This document shows positions 26,455-36,403 of a stretch of 64,000 bases of DNA, one piece after another. Source of the stretch: Clostridium_B lapidicellarium (GTDB taxonomy: Bacteria; Bacillota; Clostridia; Clostridiales; Clostridiaceae). The notes under the pieces were generated by a model that saw nothing but the letters and a program-made list of their open reading frames with translations, did no database searches and was not told the DNA's origin. Every line of letters begins with the position of its first letter. The first letter of the stretch is position 1. The DNA lies in assembly GCF_041224415.1 (NCBI RefSeq), contig NZ_JBGFFE010000012.1, positions 28,559-92,558 on the forward strand, written 5' to 3'. The translations under genes were made by a program, and so were the position numbers.

Positions 26455-26511
26455 AAATATATTTATAATTAGCTGGCAAAGTATTCTGGGAATATAAGGA
26501 AGGACTGCAGC

Positions 26512-27492
26512 ATGAAGAAATTTAGATCTGATGTATTGTTATTTATTTACGACAAATTAAAAGAGGGAAAAGTAGTTGTAAAGAATGACATATTATATAA
26601 ATTTCACGTTAATGAAAGGACGTTTTATAGATATATTAAAAATATAAAGGATTTTGTAGAAAACACATACTTCGGAGAGGAGATCGTATCCGACAGAAAA
26701 AAAGGGGGATATATTTTAAAGGGAAGCTGTGATAAAAACTTGAATGAAAAAGAAGTCCTTGCAGTTTCAAAGGTACTTTTGGAAAGCAGGGGTTTCATAA
26801 AAACGGAAATAAAGGGCATAATCGATAAACTCCTCGATAACTGCATATGCGGAGACAAAGAAAATATCAAATATATAATAGGGAACGAATTCATGAATTA
26901 TGTTCCTCCAAGACATGGGAAGGAGCTTCTAGACAGTCTTTGGAAAATAAGTTCTGCAATAAAGAATAAAAGCGTACTGGAGATTGGATACTTTAAAATC
27001 GGAACAGACGGAAAACTGCAGAGAAAAATTTCCAAAAGATTTGTCTATCCTCAGGGAATATTGTTTTCTGAATATTATTTTTATCTTATAGCTTTTATTG
27101 AAGGGGCAAGTTATGAATTCCCCGCTATTTACAGAGTGGACAGAATTGAAAATTTGACTGTCACGGCTAGAAAATATAAAGAGGATTACAGAAGGAGGTT
27201 TAAAGATGGGGAGTTCAGAAAGCTTATTCAGTTTATGCAGGCAGGTGAACTTGAAAGAGTGAAGTTCAAATACACCGGCAGATCTATAGAGGCAGTTCTG
27301 GACAAACTGCCCAATGCCAGAATAATAAGGGAAAAACCGGGCGAGTATATAGTGAAAACCAAGGTATTTGGAAGGGGAATAAAAATGTGGCTCTTGAGCC
27401 AGGGAGATTCCGTAGAGGTACTGGGCTCGGATAAATTCAGGAAAGAAATGATAGAGACCATAGACAGGATGAGAGAGATGTACAGGCTTTGA
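26512..27492 (+). CDS. WYL-domain transcriptional regulator
   Basis: A 326-residue protein with an N-terminal HTH (HVNERTFYRYIKNIKDFVEN followed by a wing ending GGYIL) and a central WYL-like domain (VLEIGYFKIGTDGKLQRKIS, YPQGILFSEYYFYLIAF, IYRVDRIENL). A C-terminal WCX extension follows (GRGIKMWLLSQGDSVEVLG). Such YafY-type proteins regulate metabolic, DNA-damage or phage-defence genes in response to nucleic-acid-like ligands. It sits immediately before the defence-like region, so control of those genes is possible but not shown. Confidence 0.85.
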   Translation: MKKFRSDVLLFIYDKLKEGKVVVKNDILYKFHVNERTFYRYIKNIKDFVENTYFGEEIVSDRKKGGYILKGSCDKNLNEKEVLAVSKVLLESRGFIKTEIKGIIDKLLDNCICGDKENIKYIIGNEFMNYVPPRHGKELLDSLWKISSAIKNKSVLEIGYFKIGTDGKLQRKISKRFVYPQGILFSEYYFYLIAFIEGASYEFPAIYRVDRIENLTVTARKYKEDYRRRFKDGEFRKLIQFMQAGELERVKFKYTGRSIEAVLDKLPNARIIREKPGEYIVKTKVFGRGIKMWLLSQGDSVEVLGSDKFRKEMIETIDRMREMYRL

Positions 27493-27545
27493 ACTGTTGA
27501 TATGGAATTTATTGGTATTATAAAAATTCCAAAAGAATATTGTTA

Positions 27546-27620
27546 AAACATAAACAAGTAAGGAAAAAATATGAGGAAGAAGAACAAACAGTTATAGATA
27601 ATTTATTGAATAATAACTAA
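27546..27620 (+). pseudogene. Possible C-terminal gene fragment ahead of the PLD-family gene
   Basis: A short start-less frame of 24 codons (ending EEEEQTVIDNLLNNN, stop TAA 27618-27620) lies just before the PLD gene. Its amphipathic acidic composition resembles the tail of a larger protein. It may mark the left boundary of a rearranged island. Family unknown. Confidence 0.3.
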
Positions 27621-27640
27621 TAATAGGGGATCATTTTATA

Positions 27641-28777
27641 ATGAATTTAAAATTTTTGTATAATCATCATGGTATATCTAATTCAATTGGAGAAGAATTA
27701 AAACATTTAGTAGTTAAGGCAAAAAATGAAGTTATAATTGTTTCACCGTATATTTCAAGTAACCCTTTAATAGATACGATTTATGACTTAAATAAAATAA
27801 GAATAAGAATATTAACACGATTTTCTCTGGAGGATTTTTTAAATAATTCCTCAGATGTAAATACAATTTGTAAGTTAGTTAAAAATCCAAACTCGGAAGT
27901 GAGATATTATTCTAATCTTCATGCCAAAATTTATATTATTGATAAACAGAAAGCTGTATTGACTTCAGCTAATTTTACTCAAGGTGGTATGTACAATAAT
28001 TTAGAATATGGTGTTTTAATTGAAGACGATTTGAGTAATATGCTAAAAGACATAAATAATTTATGGAATGAAGCCGGTGTAATAAATAATAAAAAAATAG
28101 CTTTGATAGAAAAGAAACTTAATGTTTTTAAAAAAAATAAAAATCAGATGGATAATATAAAGGAACAAGTTATTAAAATGGATAAAAAAATTATAAAACA
28201 GAAGAAAAGTCATCAATATAAACAAAAGAATCAAACTGCGAGTAGTAAGAAATACGATCAAAGTGATAAAATTGTTCATGATATTTCAGAATATAAAGCT
28301 TTAAATTTAATGATGGATGAATTTAATATGGTAAAGTTTAAACAGGAAATTTTTAAAATTTATGATCTAATTAAAAAAAATATACCTGAAAGTATAAGAA
28401 ACTCTTGTAAATTTAAGCTCTTAAAAAGCAGAAACATATCTATGAATATAATGAATTATAGAATTTTATCTTTCCCGGATGGAAAGAAACCGAGGATTCA
28501 GATAATTTATCCTAAAAATAATATATATGATTTGAGATATATGATTTCAAAGGAACGATTAACTAATATTTCAAGCCCATGGACATTTAAAAATATTGAA
28601 TGTTATATCCTGCACTTTAGTTTTGATGAGATATTGAAATTTAAAAAACAAAATTGGAAGTCATTTGCCAAAGCTTGTCTAATTGCTTATAATGGCAAGA
28701 AGACTAGAATGAGAGATTCAAATATGATAGTTGACTGGAGTTGTAGTGGAAATGGTGATTTATGGCAAAATGAATAG
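27641..28777 (+). CDS. Phospholipase-D-superfamily nuclease-like protein with novel C-terminal domain
   Basis: A 378-residue protein. Residues 10-140 form one PLDc unit with HAKIYIIDKQKAVLTSANFT, the HxK-x4-D catalytic motif followed by the S/N-containing strand. A single motif implies dimer formation for activity, as in Nuc or BfiI. Residues 155-205 are a lysine- and glutamine-rich coiled-coil linker. Residues 215-378 form a domain not recognised here, with SFPDGKKPRIQIIYPKNN and a closing WSCSGNGDLW. It overlaps a decayed SWIM gene and is followed by a Z1 ATPase, so a DNA-cleaving defence role is inferred. Confidence 0.72.
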   Translation: MNLKFLYNHHGISNSIGEELKHLVVKAKNEVIIVSPYISSNPLIDTIYDLNKIRIRILTRFSLEDFLNNSSDVNTICKLVKNPNSEVRYYSNLHAKIYIIDKQKAVLTSANFTQGGMYNNLEYGVLIEDDLSNMLKDINNLWNEAGVINNKKIALIEKKLNVFKKNKNQMDNIKEQVIKMDKKIIKQKKSHQYKQKNQTASSKKYDQSDKIVHDISEYKALNLMMDEFNMVKFKQEIFKIYDLIKKNIPESIRNSCKFKLLKSRNISMNIMNYRILSFPDGKKPRIQIIYPKNNIYDLRYMISKERLTNISSPWTFKNIECYILHFSFDEILKFKKQNWKSFAKACLIAYNGKKTRMRDSNMIVDWSCSGNGDLWQNE

Positions 28778-29524
28778 AAATAATTTTGAAAATTATGTTG
28801 ATATAAAGATACTGAATAGAGGATATAATTATTATATTAATGAAAACATAGTCGAGCCCCATAAAATGGATAATAATGAATATTTTTTTATAGTATAAGT
28901 AAACGACAAGTATAGTGTAGATATAAAAATAGGTGAAAGTGAAGAAATACTGTACCCAAATTGTGATTGCCTCTATGATTTTGGGCCAATATATAGGCGT
29001 CAGGCTGCTGCTTATTTTAAGTTAAATGAAATTTTAAATGGGAAATCAATGGGTGTAAGAAGTTTATGAATTCAGTAGTGCAAAAATATAAGGTAAGAGA
29101 GATTTATTTCCTAAAAATTTATGGAGGAGAACATTGAATTTCCATCTTTCAGAAAAATGCTGATAGATAAGTTCATGAAGGCAGAAAACTATTTGAAAGT
29201 TATAGATTCGGCTCTTGAAGGTGAAAAACAGGATAAAAATCATGCCGAATTGGTGTTAAAATGGAAAGAGATAAGGTATACTGCCTACAAAAAACTCTTA
29301 TTCAAGAAAGAACAGGAGAAGTTGTAAGTTTATATGAAAAAGATATTAGGGAAAAAGCAAGATCAGCCTCAAACAGGGTGCAGTACAAAGAAGTTTGTAA
29401 AATTATAAAGAGATACAAAAAGATAGCTGGGAAAGGGAAAGCAAAAGAAATTATAGATGCACTTAGAAATATCTACAGAAGACGACCGGCATTTCTTGAT
29501 GAGATGGGAAGGATCAAGTGTTAA
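28770..29524 (+). pseudogene. Decayed SWIM zinc-finger protein gene
   Basis: The frame from ATG 28770 (overlapping the PLD gene) encodes the usual start of SWIM proteins (KILNRGYNYYINENIVE) but has an in-frame TAA at 28896-28898. The zinc site reads NCDCLYDFGPIYRRQAAA, where the second half of CxC...CxH has become Y-x-R. The C-terminal helical repeats survive in two frames: RKMLIDKFMKAENYLKV at 29148 onward and DIREKARSASNRV through RRRPAFLDEMGRI to 29524. Nonsense, frameshift and a large deletion make it a pseudogene. SWIM proteins often sit beside SNF2 helicases. Confidence 0.78.
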
Positions 29525-29716
29525 TTTCAGTGGTATAGATGAATTTGAAGCTGAATTAATGTGTTGTATGTAGTGTGGAAAAACATGCATATGCGGATTA
29601 TGGGAAAGTTGCAGAAAATGAAAGTAAGTATAGAGTTTAATAATATAGGGCTATTTGTGAATTATATGGAGGTAAAAAATAAAATTTGGTATTGATAAAT
29701 GGAGGGTATTTTATTA

Positions 29717-31927
29717 ATGAAGACAGATGGGAAATTTTATAGCTATAAAAAGGCAGAAGGTACAGGTTATAATGAAGAATTAAAAAAATGTATAGAAGAC
29801 ACTTGCAAGTATTGTATTGATGACACTTGGCTGGATTCACAGGAAAAAATAAACAAACCAATTATGATGCTTGGAAAAATACAAAGTGGCAAGACAAGAG
29901 CTTTTATTGGTGTGATTTCGCTTGCTTTTGATAATAGTTTTGACATGGTTTTTATTCTCACGAAGAACAGCAGAGCACTTATACAACAAACTATTTCACG
30001 AATGAAAAAGGAGTTCAAATCATTTATAGATGAGTATGAAGTAGTTGTTACAGATATTATGAAAGCAAATACACGAATTAGTGGTTATCAGCTTGAGCAA
30101 AAGAATATTATTGTAGCAAAAAAGGAAAAAAATAATATAGATCGGTTGATTGAATTTATAAATAATTATTCAATTAATGAGAATAAAAAATGCCTTATTA
30201 TAGATGATGAAGCTGATACCACTGGTATTGGATATAATAAAATTAAGGGTGTTGATAAATTCACATTAAGAACTGTTTCATCTAAAGTTAATGAAATGCG
30301 AGGTACATTGGATGGGTGTGTATTTATTGAAGTTACAGCTACACCTTATGCATTGTATTTACAGCCTGATTTTGATGAAACAAGTCCATTACAGCCTATA
30401 AAACCATTAAAAACCGTCCTTGTTCCTCATGGAAAAGGATATATTGGTGGTGAGTATTATTTTATTGACAGTAGAGATGAAACTCATCCAGCTTCATTGT
30501 TATTTGAGCCTATAAGTCAAGATGAAGGTGATATTGTTTCTGATCAGAAACGGAAAGGTAAAAAATCTAAAATTGAAGATAGACGTACTTTTAAGGAAGA
30601 AGAGATTTTAATTAGGGAAGATAAACTGACAGTTTTCAAAAAAGGAATTGTTAACTTTATTATTGGAGCTATTGTTCTAAGAAAACTCTATAAGAAAAAA
30701 GATCATTATGCGTATGTAATTCATACTGCAACGCAAAAAAATTCTCATGTGAATTTGCAGAATGTTGCTGAAATTTTTATTCAACAGATCAAAAATAGAA
30801 GTAAGGATGTTCTAACAATTATTGAGAAATTGGTGCGAGAAAGCTTTAAAGATATCTCATCTTCCGTTACCGCATATGGTTATACTATGCCGGATTATTC
30901 ATTTATTAGAAATGAATTTTATTCCTATATTGATAGAGGGTATTATAGTATTAATGTTGTGAACGCAGATCAGGATGTAGATATATTGTTGAATGAAGAA
31001 ACTGGCGAACTTAATTTAACTACACCATGTTCCATCTTTGTTGGAGGTCAGGTTTTAGACAGAGGGGTTACCATTCCTAATATGATTGGATTTTATTATG
31101 GAAGAAATCCAAAAACTATGCAACAAGACACTGTACTGCAACATTCCAGAATGTTTGGATATCGTAAAGCATTGCTTCCAGTGACAAGATTTTATACGAC
31201 TTCTCGAATACACAGCAACATGGAAAAAATTACTGAAATTGATAGTGTTTTGCGTGAGGATATTAAAGAGGGTAAACAGGGAAATGGTGTATACTTCATT
31301 ACGAAAAAATATCAAGATAATGTTTATGGAGTCGGTGGTATAAGGCCTTGTTCCCCAGCAAAAATACGTATTTCAGATATTATATTGCTCGAATCGCAAA
31401 AACGAATCTTACCGATTGGATTTACTCCAAAAATCAAAACTATATCAGTAGGGTGTAATAATACTATGAAGAAATACTTGAAGGATTTCAATATCAGTGA
31501 AAAATCTGATGGAGTAATGGTATCTATTAAAAACGCTGAGAAATTAATAAATATTGCTTATTCTGCTATTGATAAGGATGTAGATGACAGCAGGTTTATC
31601 CCGGAAGATGAGTTCCTTATGATATTGCGTTATATGGCAGATAACAGCAAAAATATTCCCGTTATAGTTCGTACTAAAAGAACTTTATCTAAATATAAAA
31701 AGCACGGAGGAATTAAAACTTTATCTGATTCACCGGATACACCAGCACCTTTAGATATAGCTAAGGAATTAGCAATTAACGTGCCTGTACTTATGCTGAT
31801 TCAGGAAACAGAGAATGCAGAAGGTTGGGGTCATAGACCTTTTTGGTGGCCTGTGATTGTTGCTCCTGAAAATATTGCTAAAACTATTTATGCGGCGAAA
31901 GTGGCTGGAGAAAAAATTAGTATATAG
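29717..31927 (+). CDS. Z1-domain P-loop ATPase/helicase-like protein
   Basis: About 736 residues from ATG 29717, which is 10 bases after GGAGGG (the upstream ATG 29699 overlaps that site). Walker A is LGKIQSGKTRAF and Walker B LIIDDEADTTG, followed by EVTATPYALYLQP (helicase motif III-like). The C-terminal half has GGQVLDRGVTIPNMIGFYYG and QHSRMFGYR, the hallmark of the Z1 domain. Z1 proteins occur in restriction and abortive-infection loci, usually with methylase, AIPR or PD-(D/E)xK partners. None of these is adjacent here; the neighbours are a PLD-type protein, a broken gene and a HEPN protein. Confidence 0.82.
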   Translation: MKTDGKFYSYKKAEGTGYNEELKKCIEDTCKYCIDDTWLDSQEKINKPIMMLGKIQSGKTRAFIGVISLAFDNSFDMVFILTKNSRALIQQTISRMKKEFKSFIDEYEVVVTDIMKANTRISGYQLEQKNIIVAKKEKNNIDRLIEFINNYSINENKKCLIIDDEADTTGIGYNKIKGVDKFTLRTVSSKVNEMRGTLDGCVFIEVTATPYALYLQPDFDETSPLQPIKPLKTVLVPHGKGYIGGEYYFIDSRDETHPASLLFEPISQDEGDIVSDQKRKGKKSKIEDRRTFKEEEILIREDKLTVFKKGIVNFIIGAIVLRKLYKKKDHYAYVIHTATQKNSHVNLQNVAEIFIQQIKNRSKDVLTIIEKLVRESFKDISSSVTAYGYTMPDYSFIRNEFYSYIDRGYYSINVVNADQDVDILLNEETGELNLTTPCSIFVGGQVLDRGVTIPNMIGFYYGRNPKTMQQDTVLQHSRMFGYRKALLPVTRFYTTSRIHSNMEKITEIDSVLREDIKEGKQGNGVYFITKKYQDNVYGVGGIRPCSPAKIRISDIILLESQKRILPIGFTPKIKTISVGCNNTMKKYLKDFNISEKSDGVMVSIKNAEKLINIAYSAIDKDVDDSRFIPEDEFLMILRYMADNSKNIPVIVRTKRTLSKYKKHGGIKTLSDSPDTPAPLDIAKELAINVPVLMLIQETENAEGWGHRPFWWPVIVAPENIAKTIYAAKVAGEKISI

Positions 31928-32119
31928 CAGTTGGATAAATTTACTGTATTATTGATACACTTTTTTGTGAGAAAAGTAATGAATCAGACAAATCTAGAAG
32001 AAACTGAAAAGAATATGATAATTAAATTCTTATATGCTGCTGTAATATTTAGCAGGGATATAGCTATTTTAAGTGAATAAAGTAATTATACAGTAATGAT
32101 TGCAAGGGGGTATGTTATA

Positions 32120-32841
32120 TTGAAGCTTAAAGAAATTTTAAATGTTATAAAAAATGATTTTCCAGATAAGTCGATAGATATTTCTGAAAGTTTAGGACTC
32201 TTAATGGATACTATTGATGACCTTATAAATAGGATTAATGATAAAATGGGTCAAGCTTATTTAAATAGAGATTTTTCAAGTGCTGAAAGATATATTGACA
32301 TTGGTAAATCGATTAATTTTTATGAAAATAAAATTGATAAGATAATTAATTTTACGAGAATAGAAGAAGATGGAACTTTTAAAGAAGATGATCCAGAAAA
32401 TAGTAGTATAAAATCTTTGCCTAATTATGAAAAATATATTGTTGATAATAAAGTAGAGCATACATTATATGAAAATTTTACTCATATAAGGCCTTTTGGA
32501 TTTAAAATTGACGGGGAGGAACTTATTGAAGCTAAGACGTGGCAGGAAGTATTTTTAAAAACTTGTGAGATACTTTTTGTAAAGATAAGAAAAAATTTTT
32601 ACAATTTGAAAATAAACCTAATATGAATGGTAAGAAAAATAAATATTTTTCAATTAGTAGTAAAGGGATAAGGAAAACCAGAAATGATTTCAGGTAGCAT
32701 ATACGTAGAGACTAATATGAGCAGTAATTCCATAAGAAATATTATAATTAAAATGCTTAAAGAATATAACATTAAAATAAGTGATTTTAAGCTTTACTTC
32801 AGAGCAGATTATACAAATATGAATATGGAAAATTCATACTA
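32120..32841 (+). pseudogene. Broken gene of unknown family between Z1 and HEPN genes
   Basis: From TTG 32120 (ribosome site AAGGGGG) a frame runs to a TGA at 32624-32626. It ends with a conserved-looking block containing FGFKIDGEELIEAKTWQEV. The same frame continues past the TGA (KNKYFSISSKGIRK) and then shifts to ISGSIYVETNMSSNSIRNI and ends FRADYTNMNMENSY at the TAA near 32839. These blocks look like one continuous C-terminal domain, so the gene carries a nonsense and a frameshift. Family unknown; by position it was probably the Z1 partner. Confidence 0.55.
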
Positions 32842-32962
32842 ATTTGAATGATTTTAGTTTAAATTAAGGAATTCAAATATAATATAGAGTTATTAATGTT
32901 GTGGGAATATACAATGATTGAGTAATTAAATTTATGAAATAATAAACTAGGTGGTAAATAAA

Positions 32963-33895
32963 ATGAAGTATCCATTTTCTAAAGAAGAATTTTTAAGTAT
33001 TCAAGATAAACTATATGACGCAATTGAAGACATACTTAAAGAGAATATTATAGCTAATATAGATTATAAATTAGTTGAACGAGAAATACTTTATAAACCA
33101 GAAAGAAATATTATTAATAGCAGGAAGTATACTGCTAATACCTATGCTTGGCTGCAGGAAATAGAATTTTTAAAGGGTAATATAATTGTAGAACTATTAT
33201 TATGCTTGGCATATGACAGAATATATAATAAATTTCCCAAACCTTTGAGTGGTACATTAAAATTTGTGAATAGAGAGCGTTATTTAAAATTAACAGTATA
33301 TGATTTATTTACTTTTAGAGAAAAGTTAGCCTTCTTAATTTATGAAGTATTTAATAGAAAAATAAAAATTTATGTTAATAATAAGATAAAAAAGACAAAA
33401 AAATTAAGGAACCTAAAAAGAAATGAAGTTAGTTTTGATAAAATTAATAAAGGACTAAAAATTATTGATATTTCTAATGATAATATCTTTTGGATTAATA
33501 ATGATGAATTTAAATTAATAAAAAATATTATGGAACAATTTAATACTGATGAACATGTGAAGATCTTTAAAGAAATCAGGAATCCTTTTACACATAGAAG
33601 CAATCCAGGAATAGATTGCATTCCACTAGAAAGTTTTGAATATAAAAAACCAGATCCATTAACACGAAAAATGCTTTTGCAAATAGATGAAGAACTGGGA
33701 ATAAAAAATGCAAAGAAATTGAATTACGTAATTACTTCAGCCGCTCCGCTAGAAAAACAAATGAAATTTGAAGATATTATAGATGATCTTATAGCTATAT
33801 GGAAATTATTTATTGGTGGATTGGAAAGCTTACTTAAAAATGTAGCAATATTAAAGGAACAGATAAGTGAATTTGGGAAAATAGAAAATGAATAA
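32963..33895 (+). CDS. Cthe_2314-like HEPN-domain protein
   Basis: A 310-residue helical protein from ATG 32963 (ribosome site TAGGTGGT). The motif EIRNPFTHRSNP near residue 190 contains RNxxxH, the HEPN RNase active-site pattern R-x4-H. The overall length and N-terminal part (NSRKYTANTYAWLQEIEFLKG) fit the Cthe_2314-type HEPN family, mostly clostridial proteins of unknown target. HEPN proteins are commonly RNases in toxin or abortive-infection systems. No nucleotidyltransferase antitoxin is adjacent. Confidence 0.7.
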   Translation: MKYPFSKEEFLSIQDKLYDAIEDILKENIIANIDYKLVEREILYKPERNIINSRKYTANTYAWLQEIEFLKGNIIVELLLCLAYDRIYNKFPKPLSGTLKFVNRERYLKLTVYDLFTFREKLAFLIYEVFNRKIKIYVNNKIKKTKKLRNLKRNEVSFDKINKGLKIIDISNDNIFWINNDEFKLIKNIMEQFNTDEHVKIFKEIRNPFTHRSNPGIDCIPLESFEYKKPDPLTRKMLLQIDEELGIKNAKKLNYVITSAAPLEKQMKFEDIIDDLIAIWKLFIGGLESLLKNVAILKEQISEFGKIENE

Positions 33896-34214
33896 AGATA
33901 AATAATATTATCATTTTTATCAAGGACATTAAAAGATTTTTTATAGCTGGTAATCTTTTCGAAATTTAAACAGTAAATATTCTGTTATCAATACTAACAA
34001 ATAGAGTTGATAATTAATGTAATTTATTCACAAAATTACCATCTTTCGAGAGTAATGAAGAAATTTACTGACTGCAGCCCTGTATAATTAGCATTAATCC
34101 AAACAGAATATCTTGCTGGTGGCTGTGAATGGATATACAGCACTTGTGTAATCCGGTTAGACAGCATCATTGTGAATTGATAATAGCAATATTATTTTAT
34201 GAGGAGGTAATAAT
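33896..34214. other. Intergenic region without a gene
   Basis: About 320 bases with no supported gene. The middle (34060-34170) is less AT-rich than its surroundings and may be a leftover of an unrelated sequence. GAGGAGG just before 34215 is the ribosome site of the next gene. Confidence 0.5.
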
Positions 34215-34613
34215 ATGATGGATATAGCCCAAAAGTATTGTAAAATTTATATGTATAATAATAGATATAAAGTAGGTTCTAATATTATTCAATTTATTAA
34301 AGATAATGGATATACCAAGTCATCTTTTTCAAAATTAACTGGCATTTCCAGGCCAACTATTGATAAAATGATTAAAGGTGAAATAGACAATAATACAACA
34401 CTTAAAAAACATGTAAATAAAATTATTGCGACCTTTAATATAAGACCTGAAGAATTGATAAACTACAAATGTATGAAATCAGAAAATAAACTTAGAATTG
34501 TAGCATCTGATAATGCACCAGAGGAATATGAGTTAAGTGACAGTGCTAAAAAAATGTTTGGATTTTTGGATGATATAATAGATCTTTATGAAGTCTATAA
34601 TGAAAATAGGTAG
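34215..34613 (+). CDS. XRE-like HTH regulator of an ImmA/IrrE-type module
   Basis: A 132-residue protein with a Cro/C1-like HTH at residues 20-75 (VGSNIIQFIKDNGYTKSSFS, ISRPTIDKMIKGEIDN). The C-terminal third is acidic and helical. It is the first gene of a three-gene array with an ImmA/IrrE peptidase and a PIN-like protein, a common arrangement in integrative elements where the peptidase destroys the repressor. Both downstream genes are damaged here. ATG 34215 follows GAGGAGG by eight bases. Confidence 0.75.
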   Translation: MMDIAQKYCKIYMYNNRYKVGSNIIQFIKDNGYTKSSFSKLTGISRPTIDKMIKGEIDNNTTLKKHVNKIIATFNIRPEELINYKCMKSENKLRIVASDNAPEEYELSDSAKKMFGFLDDIIDLYEVYNENR

Positions 34614-34623
34614 GTTGATAAAT

Positions 34624-35442
34624 ATGTCTCAATATATAACTTCTCAGAATTTAAATGAAGTTATAGAAGCAAATAAAAAAATAAATGATGAAATTGAAAA
34701 TTTTAAAAAAGATTTTTTTATTAATTATAACAAGGTTGGAATAACGGGTTCTGATAAATTAGCCTTTGAAGTTCTCAAAAAAAATTATAATTTAATACAA
34801 GTGCCCATAGATGATGAATATTGGGGAGGAGCCATATTTATTAGGAATAATTTAAAAATACCTGTTATTAACTCAGCACAGCCTTGAGTTTATCAATTTT
34901 TTGTTGCATGGCATGAAATATTTCATTTATTTTATGATAATTCTATAGTTAAAGGACAGCACAATATACAGGTAGAAAAAATGAAACTGAATGAGAGAAA
35001 AGCAGATTATTTTGCTGCTAGAATGTTGTTGGGTGATGTGTATAGATATTATTATTCACTGGAAAATGATAAATTTATAAATAAAATTGTCAGGTGCATG
35101 AATGTATTTAAAGCACCTTATAAGGCTGTATTAATTCAGCTATATGAGGATGCTATAGATGTATTCAATGATATTGGATTAAAAAGGCTTGTAATTGAGA
35201 ATTTCGATAAGAAGCCAGAAAATCTAATTGAATTATTTGAAAAACTGGAATTGGATACTGATTTGGTTAAACCATCTAATATAATAAGTTTTGGTGGATT
35301 AGATAAAAAAATAGAATTGCTATCAAAAAAGGAACCGGATGTTGATTATCATAAGGATAATTTGAAATTTTTGAATAAACTCAAGGATCTAATGAAAGGA
35401 GAATTTAATAATGGAATTGATTCAGATAGAAAAATTCATTGA
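34624..35442 (+). pseudogene. ImmA/IrrE-family metallopeptidase interrupted by one TGA
   Basis: From ATG 34624 the frame is open to a TGA at 34885-34887, then continues in the same frame without loss to 35442. The zinc protease motif HEIFH (WHEIFHLFYD) lies just after the stop, with a downstream helix NERKADYFAARML providing the third ligand glutamate. A single point mutation therefore separates the N-terminal domain from the catalytic core. An ATG at 34981 lies downstream of the HExxH motif and could not make an active enzyme. Confidence 0.8.
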
Positions 35443-35703
35443 AATTTTAAATTCCGATGCTCCTAAGAAAATTGGGATCCTTGATAATAATACAGTTAGT
35501 TTTTTGATAAATATAAATAAAGATATTTGTGTAGAAAAAATATTGATGAATTATGATTTATTATTAATACCTCATATAAAATTGGTGAGTTGAAAAGTTT
35601 TATCAAGAGATATATTGAAAAAGGTCAATCGATGGAAGAATTGGAAGACTATAAAATTTGGCTGAACTTATTATATAATAGTGGATTTAAAGGCAAAATA
35701 CTT
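35411..35703 (+). pseudogene. Truncated PIN-like toxin-type gene following ImmA
   Basis: The frame from ATG 35411 overlaps the peptidase gene by 32 bases and reads KKIGILDNNTVSFLININ, an early acidic strand typical of PIN-like nucleases in XRE-ImmA modules. It ends at a TGA (35591-35593). Coding-like sequence continues in another frame (SFIKRYIEKGQSMEELEDYK) to about 35703. Parts of the expected 160-200-residue protein are missing. Confidence 0.5.
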
Positions 35704-35708
35704 AAAAT

Positions 35709-35876
35709 ATGAGTAATGAACAGAATATTTGTTCTGCTATAAGATTCAGGGATGAGAAAAGAGTTAAATATACAAGGAATGCACTTGATGGCTCAGTTGA
35801 AGAACATGATGAAATTTTAAGTAATAAAGCTTTTATAGAAAATTTAAAGGACGTTACTTTTAATATTATATTTTAA
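35709..35876 (+). CDS. Small unrecognised ORF, possibly the tail of the preceding module
   Basis: A 55-codon frame begins MSNEQNICSAIRF and ends KDVTFNIIF. No convincing ribosome site precedes it. It may be the out-of-frame C-terminal part of the PIN-like gene or a separate small protein; the sequence is not recognised. Confidence 0.3.
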   Translation: MSNEQNICSAIRFRDEKRVKYTRNALDGSVEEHDEILSNKAFIENLKDVTFNIIF

Positions 35877-35981
35877 GTGGGGATTAGCGAAAAAGTCTAT
35901 CTATGTATTTTCTAAAATATTGTTATTTCTATTGACTTATATAAATTAAAATGTTGTAAATTGTAAAAAGGAGGGATTCAA

Positions 35982-36221
35982 ATGGCAGATATTAAATTTG
36001 ATATTGTCAAAAGTCTGGGAATTTTGTCTGAAGGCTCTAGAGGATGGAAAAAAGAAGTCAATGTCATGAGCTGGAACGGCAGAAAGGCGAAGATGGATAT
36101 TAGAGACTGGGATGAAAATCATCAGAAAATGGGCAAGGGGATAACTTTAAATAAAGAGGAAATATTGAAGCTGAAGGATTTGTTGAATGAAATTGATTTT
36201 GATGAACTGGATATGGAATGA
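35982..36221 (+). CDS. YdbC-family PC4-like single-stranded nucleic-acid-binding protein
   Basis: A 79-residue protein with ribosome site AAAGGAGG and the YdbC pattern: IKFDIVKSLGILSEGSRGWK, VNVMSWNGRKAKMDIRDW and MGKGITLNKEEILKLKDLL. This is the PC4/p15 fold, a single-stranded DNA/RNA binder found in Firmicutes. It is intact and well preserved amid decayed genes. Confidence 0.85.
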   Translation: MADIKFDIVKSLGILSEGSRGWKKEVNVMSWNGRKAKMDIRDWDENHQKMGKGITLNKEEILKLKDLLNEIDFDELDME

Positions 36222-36403
36222 AATAAAAAACGCCAGAATCAAATTTTTTGTGGAGTAATGTTGATTTCACCAGTTCAGATAGAATGCAGGGAAAGTTGAT
36301 TAATTTATGATCAGGGAGGATTTCATACCACTTTTCTCGAAATAATCTATGGGAACTGGCTAACTAATAAAAATAAAATTGAAGTTAATGGAAAGGGATG
36401 CTG

